The notes under the pieces are model-generated. The model did no database searches and was not told the origin of the DNA. It was given only the letters and a program-made list of their open reading frames with translations. A stretch of DNA of 64,000 nt, from the NCBI GenBank assembly GCA_019637395.1, contig JAHBVR010000007.1, positions 62,001 to 126,000 on the forward strand. Direction: 5' to 3'. The translations under genes and the position numbers were made by a program. This DNA is from Vulcanimicrobiota bacterium. Its GTDB lineage: Bacteria; Vulcanimicrobiota; Xenobia; Xenobiales; JADMJV01. Below, piece after piece: positions 8,861 through 16,699 of this stretch; positions within the stretch are counted from its first letter, which is position 1, and each line of letters opens with the position of its first letter.

Positions 8861-9703
8861 CTAGACTTCGAACTCCAGGCCTTCCCGGGCCACTTCCACC
8901 TTGAGGTCGCTGATCTGGCGTAGCCAGGCGGCGACTTCGTCCAGTTCGCGGTCGCTGCGGGAGGGGTCGTGGTGGGTGCAGATGAGGCGCCTGGCGCCGG
9001 CCGCCCGGGCCAGGGCGATGGCGTCTTCGTAGGTGGAGTGGCCGCGGTCGCGGGTGGCTTCGCGTTCGTCCGGCAAAAACTGGGCGTCGTGGATCAGCAC
9101 ATCCACTTTGCTGGCCAGCTCCATGGCTTCGTCGCATTCCTCGGGCTTACCCGGATACTCGACGTCGGTGAGATAAGCGACCTTCTTCTTCTTGTATTCC
9201 ACCCGGTAGCCGACCACGATGGAAGAGCTGGCGCCGCGCGGCAGAAAGCCCCAGCGCACCCTGGCGCCCAACGCCTCAAACCAGGGATCGCTGGTGAGTG
9301 GACTGACGCTGACGTTAGCGCCGACTTCGGCGTGAAAAAAGTTGGGCACGGGACAAAACTCCGGGCGCAACTGCTCCATCAAGTTGGCCAGCAGCGGCCG
9401 GTGCGGATAGCCGGCACCATGGATGGTGACGTGGTTGCGCGGCACGTACATCACGGGCGCGAAGGGAATTCCCTGAATGTGATCCCAGTGACAATGACTG
9501 AGGAGGATCTCCACGTAGTTATCGGCGCTGCGTTCGTCCAACATACGATTGGACTGCCAGCGCAATCCCAGCCCGGCGTCGAAGACCAAGGAGCGGCTGT
9601 CTCCCAGTCGTAGTTCGATACAGGGAGTATTGCCGCCGTATACCTGATTGTCAGCCTCGGGGGTGGCTACAGAGCCCCGCACCCCCCAGAAAGTCAGTCG
9701 CAC
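8861..9703 (-). CDS. MBL-fold metallo-hydrolase (first of two)
   Basis: A 280-residue protein starting with GTG. It opens with LTFWGVRGSVATP and YGGNTPCIEL, has the metal-binding motif SHCHWDHIQG (H-x-H-x-D-H), a later LTDVEYPG Asp, and CTHHDPSRSD near the end. This is the FWGVRGS subgroup of the metallo-beta-lactamase superfamily, related to RNase Z-like and phosphodiesterase hydrolases. The start overlaps the end of the second MBL gene by 10 bp, so the two paralogues are translationally coupled. Confidence 0.88.
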   Translation of the reverse strand: MRLTFWGVRGSVATPEADNQVYGGNTPCIELRLGDSRSLVFDAGLGLRWQSNRMLDERSADNYVEILLSHCHWDHIQGIPFAPVMYVPRNHVTIHGAGYPHRPLLANLMEQLRPEFCPVPNFFHAEVGANVSVSPLTSDPWFEALGARVRWGFLPRGASSSIVVGYRVEYKKKKVAYLTDVEYPGKPEECDEAMELASKVDVLIHDAQFLPDEREATRDRGHSTYEDAIALARAAGARRLICTHHDPSRSDRELDEVAAWLRQISDLKVEVAREGLEFEV

Positions 9704-10572
9704 GCCACCGTTCTACCCTCTTGGGCGGCGAACACCTTCAGACCCTTGGGAGCCTTGCACTGCTCCAAGCGCTCGAACTGTTGTGCGTCTTCGATTTCCG
9801 CGTTGTGATGAAACATAAAAAGATTTTTGACTTTGCAGCGCTTACAAACGTCGAGGGCCTGCTCCAAAGTGGAATGGCCCCAGTGGCTGCGTTGCTCGTA
9901 CTGTTGGGGCGTAAAAAAAGTGTCGTAGATCACGGTATGCGCATTTTCGGCCAGGCGCAACTGATTTTCAAAGAGACGCTTGAGCGCCTGCTGGCGGGTG
10001 GGCCGGCCGGGAACCGCGTCGGCCAGTAAGTAATCGGTGGAAGGAGCCACGTCGGTCACGTAGGCGAGAACCACCTCTCCCATTTGGATGCGGTAGCCCG
10101 AACAGATGCCGGGGTGGTTCAAGCGCCAGGTCCGCGCCTGAAAAGGGCCGACCGAAAACGGCTCGCCCTCATCCCATTCCTGGAAGCTCAATTCACTCTG
10201 CATTCTCTGCACGGGCACGGAAAAGAAAGTGGCCTGCTGCTGATCGCTGAGCAAGTGCTTGAGTTTGTTCTGGCGTCTTAGCGAATGGATGGTCAACTGA
10301 AACTGCGGGCTGTAGGCGGGAGCGAAAAACGGAAAACCCTGAATATGGTCCCAGTGCGGATGGGTCAGCAATAAATGTAAAGGGTGAGCCGGCGGCTCGG
10401 CCACCAGACGCTCACCCAGTTTGCGAATACCCGTGCCGGCATCGAGGATGAGGTGATGACCCTGCCACTCCACCTCGACGCAGGCCGTGTTGCCACCGAG
10501 AGTGCGGCAACTGGCCAGCGCGGCGGGAAAACTCCCGCGCACGCCCCAGAAGCGCACTTGCGGCGCGTTCAC
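9694..10572 (-). CDS. MBL-fold metallo-hydrolase (second of two)
   Basis: A 292-residue paralogue of the neighbouring hydrolase. It starts at GTG (10572-10570), which overlaps the TGA of the RNase G gene as GTGA. It opens with VRFWGVRGSFPA and LGGNTACVEVEW, has THPHWDHIQGFPFF and LAYVTDVAPS, then GHSTLEQA and FMFHHNAEIED. All metal-ligand positions of the MBL fold are present. Coupling to RNase G suggests a nucleic-acid or nucleotide substrate, but this is inference. A longer upstream frame exists only because it shadows the RNase G gene. Confidence 0.87.
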   Translation of the reverse strand: MNAPQVRFWGVRGSFPAALASCRTLGGNTACVEVEWQGHHLILDAGTGIRKLGERLVAEPPAHPLHLLLTHPHWDHIQGFPFFAPAYSPQFQLTIHSLRRQNKLKHLLSDQQQATFFSVPVQRMQSELSFQEWDEGEPFSVGPFQARTWRLNHPGICSGYRIQMGEVVLAYVTDVAPSTDYLLADAVPGRPTRQQALKRLFENQLRLAENAHTVIYDTFFTPQQYEQRSHWGHSTLEQALDVCKRCKVKNLFMFHHNAEIEDAQQFERLEQCKAPKGLKVFAAQEGRTVACD

Positions 10573-12236
10573 CGGAAGATTTCTGCTCTTTTCACGATTT
10601 TGTCGGTATCCATCAGGCGAATCTCGACTTCCTGGCCGATGCGCTCGGCACCGCCCAGCACTTCGATCAGATTGCCGTCGACGACCGCCAGCGCATTCTC
10701 GCCACCCAGGCCTTCGTCCAGGGTCACACGCACTTTCTGACCTTTGTGCACCTGGCGCAGGCGCTCTTTGAGTTCCTGAGTCCGGCCGCTCTTGAGTTCC
10801 ACATGCTCGACATGAAAAAGCGGGCGGGCCTGCACGAAGACGGGCTTGCCGGCTTCCTGCTCCAAACTCTCCATATGCTCGCCGGCCGGACCCACCAGAG
10901 CCAGGGCGGCGCGCGGGTGGAGACGGACCAGCACGGCCTCGTTCTTGCTTTCGTGGGCCAGCTTGAGAATATCGCGGTGGACTTTGACGGCCAGCGAATT
11001 GGGCGAGAAGACCCGACCCACGCCATTGCAGTGACTGCACGAGGTGCGCAGCACCAGATCCAGATCTTTGCCCTCGCGCTTGCGCGTCAGTTGCACCAGG
11101 CCCAATTCGGTCATTCCCACCAGGTGGGTGCGGGTGCGATCTTTCTTGAGTTCCTCGTTGAGCGTCTGGAGAACTTTACGCCGGTCGATGTGCGACTCCA
11201 TGTCGATGAAGTCGATGATGATGATGCCGCCCATATCCCGCAGGCGCAGCTGACGCGCGATCTCGACGCAGGCTTCCAGGTTGGTCTTGAGGATGGTGTC
11301 GGCCAGGCTGTTCTTGCCGGTATATTTGCCGGTGTTGACGTCCACCACCCAGAGAGCCTCGGTATGGTCGATCACCAGGTAGCCGCCTGACTCCAGCCAG
11401 ACCTTGCGCTTGAGGGCTTTGTCCACTTCGGCGTCGATGCCATGGAATTCAAACAGCGGCTTGCGATCGTTATAGAAATGCACTTTGGAAACCAGCGCCG
11501 GATAGGTACTCTCGAGCATTTCCACCACCTTGGCGTGCTCTTCGGCGTCGTCGATCAGCATGCGATCGAAGTCGGGAGTGAGCACATCGCGCAGAATCTG
11601 GTCGACCAACGCCAGTTCCTGGTGTACGATGGCCGGCGCCCGGCGCTTGCGGGCAATTTTGGTCACCTTCTCCCACTGGCGAGCCAGAAAGTCGATTTCG
11701 GCCTGGAGTTCTTCGGTGGGGCGACCCGAGGCAGCCGTGCGGATGATCAGGCCCATGCCTTCGGGGCGCAACTTCTCGGCCAGTTGGCGCAGCCGGATAC
11801 GCTCCGCTTCGCCGTCCACGCGGCGCGAGACGCCGATGTAATTGGCGTTCGGAATCAAGACCAGATTGCGGCCGGGCAGGGTGACGAAGGTGGTGACGCG
11901 CGCGCCTTTGGTGCCCACCGCCTCCTTGACGACCTGCACCAACGTTTCGTCGTTAACGCGCAGAATGTCGCGAATCTGTAGCTTGCCCAACCGTTCCTGA
12001 GCCTCGTCGCCCAGATGAGCGGCCGCGTCGTCGGCGCACAAGAAGGCGTTTCGGTCCGAACCGATGTCTACGAAGGCGGCGTTCATTCCGGGTAGGACGT
12101 TGGCCACGCGGGCCTTGTAGATGCTACCCACCTGGCGTTCTTCGCGGGCAATGAGGATTTCCGTCAGGGCGCCGTCTTCCACGACAGCGGCGCGCCCTTC
12201 GCGGCTGTCTCGCATGATAAGTATCTCTTTATACAA
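10569..12236 (-). CDS. rng: Ribonuclease G/E family endoribonuclease
   Basis: A 555-residue protein matching the catalytic core of RNase E/G. An S1 domain lies near residues 35-120 (VGSIYKARVANVLPGMNAAFVDIG). The Mg-binding Asp residues are in VVDVNTGKYTG and IIIDFIDM, and the zinc-link Cys pair is in TSCSHCNGVGRV. It processes rRNA and mRNA from 5'-monophosphate ends. I chose TTG at 12236: it gives the family start M-Y-K-E-I-L-I and sits 4 bases after AGAAGG. A longer frame continues upstream to 12686 but overlaps the divergent lipoprotein gene. RNase E's long scaffold tail is absent. Confidence 0.92.
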   Translation of the reverse strand: MYKEILIMRDSREGRAAVVEDGALTEILIAREERQVGSIYKARVANVLPGMNAAFVDIGSDRNAFLCADDAAAHLGDEAQERLGKLQIRDILRVNDETLVQVVKEAVGTKGARVTTFVTLPGRNLVLIPNANYIGVSRRVDGEAERIRLRQLAEKLRPEGMGLIIRTAASGRPTEELQAEIDFLARQWEKVTKIARKRRAPAIVHQELALVDQILRDVLTPDFDRMLIDDAEEHAKVVEMLESTYPALVSKVHFYNDRKPLFEFHGIDAEVDKALKRKVWLESGGYLVIDHTEALWVVDVNTGKYTGKNSLADTILKTNLEACVEIARQLRLRDMGGIIIIDFIDMESHIDRRKVLQTLNEELKKDRTRTHLVGMTELGLVQLTRKREGKDLDLVLRTSCSHCNGVGRVFSPNSLAVKVHRDILKLAHESKNEAVLVRLHPRAALALVGPAGEHMESLEQEAGKPVFVQARPLFHVEHVELKSGRTQELKERLRQVHKGQKVRVTLDEGLGGENALAVVDGNLIEVLGGAERIGQEVEIRLMDTDKIVKRAEIFR

Positions 12237-12293
12237 TTGACCTTCTAAGGCCCATCGAAGGCACCCGCCGGGGGAGACTCGAAGCGTCCGCCC

Positions 12294-13256
12294 GTGGTTC
12301 GGCTTCGATGGAAAATTCTTTATTTGCTGAGTGCACTGGCTTTGGGTTGCGCGGCGGCGACAAGTTCGCCCCCCAGCACGCATCTTTCGGAATCTCCAAA
12401 GCCCATTCCTGAGCAACCCGTACCTGTTCGCCCCTTCCCCCGAGATTCCATTCTTACACTGGTCAAGAAGTGGCGATCGGACTTCCCAGGCTCCTCGGCG
12501 GTGGCCTGCGGACCTTTGGACAACCCCACCCTCGTCAGTGTGGCGGGAGACAAAACCTTCGAATCGGCCAGCCTGGTCAAGCTGGCTATTCTGGTGGAAC
12601 TGGCCAGGCGCTTGGAAGCGGGCCAGTGCCAACCGGAAGACAGGTTGGTTTTCGAGGAACGTTTCCGCGTGGGCGGCTCGGGACATCTACACAAAGAGCC
12701 CTCCGGCGGCCGATACCGTCTCGACGATCTGGCCGAGTGGACCATCAGCGAAAGCGACAACGTGGCCACCGACATGCTCTTTGACTACCTGGAGCTGGAC
12801 ACGCTGGAGCCGGCCATGCGCACTCTGGGAATGAAGCAGATGACGGTGCGCCGCACCATCTTCGCCTTCGAAGAAATCGACAGAGGGCGCGACAACCTGA
12901 TCTCGGCCGATGATCTGGCTAACCTTTACGGCAAAATCGCCCGCCAGGAGCTGCCCCGCTCCGAGTGGATGCTGGGAATCCTGCAAAAAACCCACCGCCA
13001 CGACCTGCTCCAGGCCAAACTGCCCAAAGACCTCAAGGTGGCTCACAAGAGCGGTGAACTGGCCGGCTTCCTCCACGACGGCGGCATCCTCTACGCGGAA
13101 AGGCCTTACATCCTGGTCATCCTCACCCAGGCCGAAAAGTCCGACTCGGAACGCTTCATTCGCGGACTCAGCGGCGGGATCTACGAGACGGTGAAAGGGG
13201 AAGGGAATTCATCGAGAGGAGGCCAAGACCACAGGGCTGATGAGAAAATACTTTGA
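12294..13256 (+). CDS. Class A beta-lactamase-fold serine hydrolase lipoprotein
   Basis: A 320-residue protein with a lipoprotein signal (LLSALALGC, lipobox ending in Cys about residue 19), a Pro-rich linker and a transpeptidase-like domain. The active-site triad is present: SASLVK (Ser-x-x-Lys), SESDN (the SDN loop) and HKSGEL (KTG-type, here KSG). This is the class A beta-lactamase or related serine hydrolase fold. The omega-loop glutamate cannot be placed with confidence, so true lactamase activity is uncertain. The start is GTG. It is divergent from rng and overlaps the next gene by 17 bp. Confidence 0.85.
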   Translation: MVRLRWKILYLLSALALGCAAATSSPPSTHLSESPKPIPEQPVPVRPFPRDSILTLVKKWRSDFPGSSAVACGPLDNPTLVSVAGDKTFESASLVKLAILVELARRLEAGQCQPEDRLVFEERFRVGGSGHLHKEPSGGRYRLDDLAEWTISESDNVATDMLFDYLELDTLEPAMRTLGMKQMTVRRTIFAFEEIDRGRDNLISADDLANLYGKIARQELPRSEWMLGILQKTHRHDLLQAKLPKDLKVAHKSGELAGFLHDGGILYAERPYILVILTQAEKSDSERFIRGLSGGIYETVKGEGNSSRGGQDHRADEKIL

Positions 13257-13620
13257 TGTGCTTTTCAAAGAAAAGGTCCAGGAGTTTCGGGCCGAGACCA
13301 TCTCCTTCGACGAGTTTGCCGACTGGTGCGAAGCCACTATCGAGGAAAAGCGCGTGCGCGCCGAGTACCTGGTGGTCGACTGCCAGACCGAAATATACCT
13401 TTCCTTCGCCGAACGGGCTGCTCAGAAAGAGCATGAAGCGGTCGCCTCCATGGAGGAAGGCTTCGGATTGATCCTGGCCTTTATCTCCAATCCGGAGGAT
13501 GACACGCTGCTCGACGAAGCCATCCCTTTCTTACAGGATGCCGTGCGCGGCATTCTGGAAGCCATCGAACTCAACGAAGAGTGCATGGAACTGGATGGAG
13601 GATGCGCGGGAACCATTTGA
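13240..13620 (+). CDS. Acidic helical hypothetical protein
   Basis: A 126-residue, Glu/Asp-rich, mostly helical protein with four Cys. It begins RKYFDVLFKEKVQEF and ends ELDGGCAGTI. The start overlaps the 3' end of the lipoprotein gene by 17 bp, so it is probably co-transcribed with it. The ffh promoter's -35 box overlaps its stop codon. No family is recognised. Confidence 0.55.
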   Translation: MRKYFDVLFKEKVQEFRAETISFDEFADWCEATIEEKRVRAEYLVVDCQTEIYLSFAERAAQKEHEAVASMEEGFGLILAFISNPEDDTLLDEAIPFLQDAVRGILEAIELNEECMELDGGCAGTI

Positions 13621-13645
13621 CACTGGCCACCGCGATCTATATAAT
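13617..13645 (+). promoter_or_regulatory. Consensus sigma-70 promoter for the ffh-trmD operon
   Basis: TTGACA at 13617-13622 and TATAAT at 13640-13645 are separated by exactly 17 bp. Both hexamers are perfect matches to the housekeeping consensus. It lies just after the preceding stop codon and about 130 bp before ffh. The initiation site should be near 13652. Confidence 0.85.
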
Positions 13646-13650
13646 TCTAC

Positions 13651-13774
13651 CTCGTCTGTGGACCGCTGAAAGCGGTCCCTCTCGTTTCATATCAAGTTTA
13701 CCGCGCTCCGGACAAGTCCGGGCGCTAATTAAAGCGTCGCGAACAAGTCGCTCCGCTTTATGGAAGGTTTCTGA
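13651..13774 (+). ncRNA. Structured 5' leader of ffh with three hairpins
   Basis: Downstream of the promoter are three consecutive stems. The first is GGACCGCT (13660-13667) with AGCGGTCC (13671-13678). The second is CCGGA (13708-13712) with TCCGG (13717-13721), extended by GCGC arms. The third is AAAGCG (13731-13736) with CGCTTT (13754-13759), plus an inner GCGA/TCGC pairing. The SD (GGAAGG) follows at 13762-13767. There is no SRP RNA-like GGAAG/GCAG core, so this is not 4.5S RNA. A regulatory leader or a run of small repeated palindromes fits. Confidence 0.45.
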
Positions 13775-15109
13775 GTGTTTGATTCGCTGACAGAGCGTAT
13801 CCAGGGCGTTTTGAATAAATTGCGCGGCCGCGGTAAATTGACCGAGGCGGACGTCAACGACGCGCTACGCGAAGTGCGCCGGGCTCTTTTAGAGGCCGAC
13901 GTCAGTCTGGCCGTGGTCAAAGAGTTCATCAATCAGGTCAAAACTCGCGCTATCGGCGAGGAACTCTGGAAAAGCCTGACGCCCGGCCAACTTGTCGTCA
14001 AACACGTGCGCGACTGCCTGGTGGAATTGATGGGCGGAACGCAGGCCGACCTGGAGCTGGCCGATAGTCCGCCCACAGTTATTTTGATGGTCGGCCTGCA
14101 CGGCGCCGGTAAGACCACCTCGACCGGTAAACTCGCCCTCTTCATGAAAAATCGCGGCTTCAAGCCCCTGCTGGCCGCTACCGACATCTACCGGCCGGCC
14201 GCCATCAAGCAGCTGGAAGTGCTCGGCAATCAGTTGGGCATTCCGGTCTACCAGCTGGGCGAGAACGCCAGCCCCCTCAACATCTGCCGCGGCGCCTACA
14301 AGCAGGCCAAAGAAAACGGGAATGACGTGTTGCTCATCGACACCGCCGGCCGCCTGCACGTCGAAAAAGAGCTGATGGACGAGCTCAAAATCGCCAAAGA
14401 GGAAATGAAGCCCCAGGAAGTGCTGCTGGTGGTGGACGCGATGACGGGCCAGGACGCGGTCAACATCGCCTCGCAATTCTCCGAGCAAATCGGCATCACC
14501 GGCGTGGTGATGACCAAGCTCGACGGCGACGCCCGCGGCGGCGCCGCCCTCTCGGTGCGCCAGGTCACCGGCGCCCCCATCAAGTACATCGGTATCGGCG
14601 AAAAATCTTCCGCCCTGGAACCCTTCCACCCCGACCGTATGGCTTCCCGAATCCTGGGGATGGGCGATGTCATGAGCCTGATTGAAAAGGCAGAACAGGC
14701 AATCGACGAGGAACAAGCGCAACTTCTGGAAAAGAAGATACGCGAAAACCAGTTCGATTTAGACGATTTTCTGAAGCAGATGCAGCAGATCCGCAAGCTC
14801 GGTTCGATTACGGACCTGCTATCCATGTTGCCGGGGGTGGGCTCGGCAATTAAGGATTTGCCTGTCGATGAGAAAGCCATCAGTCGAATGGAAGCCATTA
14901 TCCAGTCGATGACGGCACAAGAACGGCGGCGTCCGGAGATTCTCAATGCTTCGCGCAAAAAGAGAGTCGCCAAGGGCTCCGGCAACCAGGTGGCCGAGGT
15001 CAACCGGTTGGTCAAGCACTTCGACATGGTCAAAAACATGATGAAGATGTTTACAGGACCCAAGCCAAAGTTCAAAAAGGGCTCGTTGCCGTTTCGGCTT
15101 CCCTTTTAA
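13775..15109 (+). CDS. ffh: Signal recognition particle GTPase Ffh
   Basis: A 444-residue protein with the N domain, the GTPase G domain (P-loop GLHGAGKTTSTGKLA, G2 region DIYRPAAIKQL, G3 DTAGRL, G4 TKLDGDARGG) and a Met-rich M domain (DDFLKQMQQIRKLG, GVGSAI, RMEAIIQSMT, RIAKGSG-like RVAKGSGNQV). It binds SRP RNA and signal sequences of nascent membrane and secreted proteins. The start is GTG 8 bp after GGAAGG. It heads an operon of ribosome and RNA genes, the usual place for ffh in Terrabacteria. Confidence 0.97.
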   Translation: MFDSLTERIQGVLNKLRGRGKLTEADVNDALREVRRALLEADVSLAVVKEFINQVKTRAIGEELWKSLTPGQLVVKHVRDCLVELMGGTQADLELADSPPTVILMVGLHGAGKTTSTGKLALFMKNRGFKPLLAATDIYRPAAIKQLEVLGNQLGIPVYQLGENASPLNICRGAYKQAKENGNDVLLIDTAGRLHVEKELMDELKIAKEEMKPQEVLLVVDAMTGQDAVNIASQFSEQIGITGVVMTKLDGDARGGAALSVRQVTGAPIKYIGIGEKSSALEPFHPDRMASRILGMGDVMSLIEKAEQAIDEEQAQLLEKKIRENQFDLDDFLKQMQQIRKLGSITDLLSMLPGVGSAIKDLPVDEKAISRMEAIIQSMTAQERRRPEILNASRKKRVAKGSGNQVAEVNRLVKHFDMVKNMMKMFTGPKPKFKKGSLPFRLPF

Positions 15110-15157
15110 GTGGTAGTACAGGTTTTCGTTTAAACAATTCAGGAGGTACAGGTATTC

Positions 15158-15484
15158 ATGGTCAAGCTCAGACTCACTCGCGTGGGCAAGAAAAAGCAAC
15201 CCAGCTATCGTCTGGTTGCCGCCCCTTCGCGCTCCCCGCGCGATGGTCGCTTCATTGAAATTCTCGGTCACTACAATCCGCTCACCAACCCGCCCACGGT
15301 GGTTTTCAAAGAAGAGCGCATCATGCACTGGCTCAAGGAGGGCGCCCAACCCACCGAATCCGTGCAGAAGTTGCTGACCAGCGCCGGCATCTGGCAGAAA
15401 TTCACGGGCAAACCGGTAACCTATCCGGCTCCCAAACAGCCGGCGCCCGCGCCCGCTCCCGAACCCGAGCCTGCCAACGCTTAA
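15158..15484 (+). CDS. rpsP: 30S ribosomal protein bS16
   Basis: A 108-residue bS16 with the conserved KLRLTRVGKKKQPSYRLVAA, SPRDGRFIEILGHYNPL and HWLKEGAQPTESVQKLL segments. The C-terminal 25 residues are a Pro/Ala-rich tail not found in the shortest S16s. A strong SD (AGGAGG) lies 12 bp before the ATG. The position between ffh and the KH protein is standard. Confidence 0.97.
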   Translation: MVKLRLTRVGKKKQPSYRLVAAPSRSPRDGRFIEILGHYNPLTNPPTVVFKEERIMHWLKEGAQPTESVQKLLTSAGIWQKFTGKPVTYPAPKQPAPAPAPEPEPANA

Positions 15485-15525
15485 AATCGGCGGTTGAGTC
15501 AACTCGAGGTGAATTGGGGTAAGGA

Positions 15526-15786
15526 ATGGCGAAGGTTAGCGAACCCGAGCAGTCCAGCTATGAGGAACTGCTTAAATATTTAGCGCAACAACTGGTGGAT
15601 GAGCCGGACGAAGTGCAGGTAGCCCACATCCTGGAGGACCGTTCCATCGTTTTGGAACTCAAAGTTTCTCCCAAGGACATGGGCAAAGTGATCGGCAAAA
15701 ACGGCAAAATCGCCCAGGCGCTGCGCACCTTGATTAAGGCCGCCGGCCTCAAAGAGGGCAAACGCGTGATGGTGGAAATCGTCTGA
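15526..15786 (+). CDS. khpA: KH-domain RNA-binding protein KhpA (YlqC)
   Basis: An 86-residue single KH-domain protein. The core is VAHILEDRSIVLELKVSPKD and the RNA-binding GxxG loop is VIGKNGKIAQALRTLIK. KhpA forms a complex with KhpB and affects cell division and envelope synthesis in Firmicutes. Its last base overlaps the ATG of ylqD (TGATG), indicating coupled translation. Confidence 0.95.
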   Translation: MAKVSEPEQSSYEELLKYLAQQLVDEPDEVQVAHILEDRSIVLELKVSPKDMGKVIGKNGKIAQALRTLIKAAGLKEGKRVMVEIV

Positions 15787-16172
15787 TGGATTCCTTGACC
15801 GTCATGCACAACGTTCCCGTCAAAGTTGTGATGACGGAGTCTTTCCGGTTGCAAGTCGTTGAGCAGGTGCGCTCCTCCCTGGCTGAGCTTGACCAGGAGT
15901 CGGCCCGCCTCAACGAATTTATGTCCCAGGCCGCGGAGGCGGATTTCCGCCAGCGTCTGGAAGGCGAATTGCAACGCGTTGCTTACCAGAAGCAACAACT
16001 GGAATGGCGCATCAAGGAAGCTGAGTCGGTCGAGGAAGGGGCGGAACTGCTGTTTCAAACCCTTCCCTCGCTGCTACAACTGAAAGTCGGCGACAACATC
16101 CAGGACAAAATGGGCATTGAAGTGCTCTTGAAGGACTGGAAAATCGTCGAGATCCGCGGGGGCACGGCCTGA
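15786..16172 (+). CDS. ylqD: YlqD family protein
   Basis: A 128-residue protein with an N-terminal strand (NVPVKVVMTESFRLQVVEQ), a long coiled coil (about residues 30-85, Glu/Gln/Arg-rich) and a C-terminal small beta domain (LKVGDNIQDKMGIEVLLKDWKIVEI). Both the shape and the position between khpA and rimM match Bacillus YlqD. Its function is not established. The coiled-coil plus ribosome-operon context suggests a translation-linked role. Confidence 0.8.
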   Translation: MDSLTVMHNVPVKVVMTESFRLQVVEQVRSSLAELDQESARLNEFMSQAAEADFRQRLEGELQRVAYQKQQLEWRIKEAESVEEGAELLFQTLPSLLQLKVGDNIQDKMGIEVLLKDWKIVEIRGGTA

Positions 16173-16699
16173 AGCCCCCGGGCAAAGCCTCGATTCACGC
16201 GACCGAAGACCTGATCATTATCGGGCAATTGGGTAAAGCGCATGGACTCAAAGGCGAAATGCGTTGCCGTCCGGAGACGGATTTTCCCGAGCGCTTTCTC
16301 GACACCCGGGAAGTCGAACTCTTCCAGAACAAGGAGCCGGCCCGCCGCGTCAGGGTGGAGTCGGCTCGTTTTCATGGCGCTTATATCCTGATCAAGCTGG
16401 AGGGCGTGAACACGCCTGAAGAAGCTGCCCGCCTGAGCAACTTTATGGTGGCCGTCGGCCCCGATGAGGTCATCGACCTGGAGGACGGCTACTACCACTA
16501 TGAACTGGAAGGCCTGGAGGTTTTCGAGCCGGACGGAACGCGCCTCGGCCTCCTCCAAGAAGTCATCAGCAATCCAGCCCACGAAATCTATCGCATTGAC
16601 GACCTGCTCATCCCGGCGGTCGACGAATATATTCTCGAGATCGATCTCGAGAAGGGCCGAATGATCGCCAGACGCCCCGTCTATGACGATGAGGATTGA
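16169..16699 (+). CDS. rimM: Ribosome maturation factor RimM
   Basis: RimM is recognised from IIIGQLGKAHGLKGEMRCRP, FPERFLD and the PRC-barrel DEVIDLEDGYYHYELEGLEVF with NPAHEIYRIDDLLIPAVDEYI. It binds S19 and assists 30S head assembly. The first ATG/GTG/TTG in frame is TTG at 16229, but that would delete the first beta strand (LIIIGQ). A CTG at 16169 overlaps the ylqD stop as CTGA, follows a G-rich stretch and gives a 176-residue protein of normal length. I therefore prefer it. CTG at 16211 is an alternative. The coordinates reflect this choice. Confidence 0.88.
   Translation: MKPPGKASIHATEDLIIIGQLGKAHGLKGEMRCRPETDFPERFLDTREVELFQNKEPARRVRVESARFHGAYILIKLEGVNTPEEAARLSNFMVAVGPDEVIDLEDGYYHYELEGLEVFEPDGTRLGLLQEVISNPAHEIYRIDDLLIPAVDEYILEIDLEKGRMIARRPVYDDED

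Noticed and set aside
10573-11040. Long N-terminal extension of the second MBL gene
   Set aside because: It reads through the end of the RNase G gene in another frame and is Arg/Gly/Pro-rich; GTG at 10572 with GTGA overlap is the real start.
12237-12686. 150-residue N-terminal extension of RNase G
   Set aside because: It overlaps the divergent lipoprotein gene; TTG 12236 gives the family start with an SD.
13651-13774. 4.5S/SRP RNA gene upstream of ffh
   Set aside because: The conserved SRP RNA tetraloop and asymmetric-loop sequences are absent; the three stems are separate.
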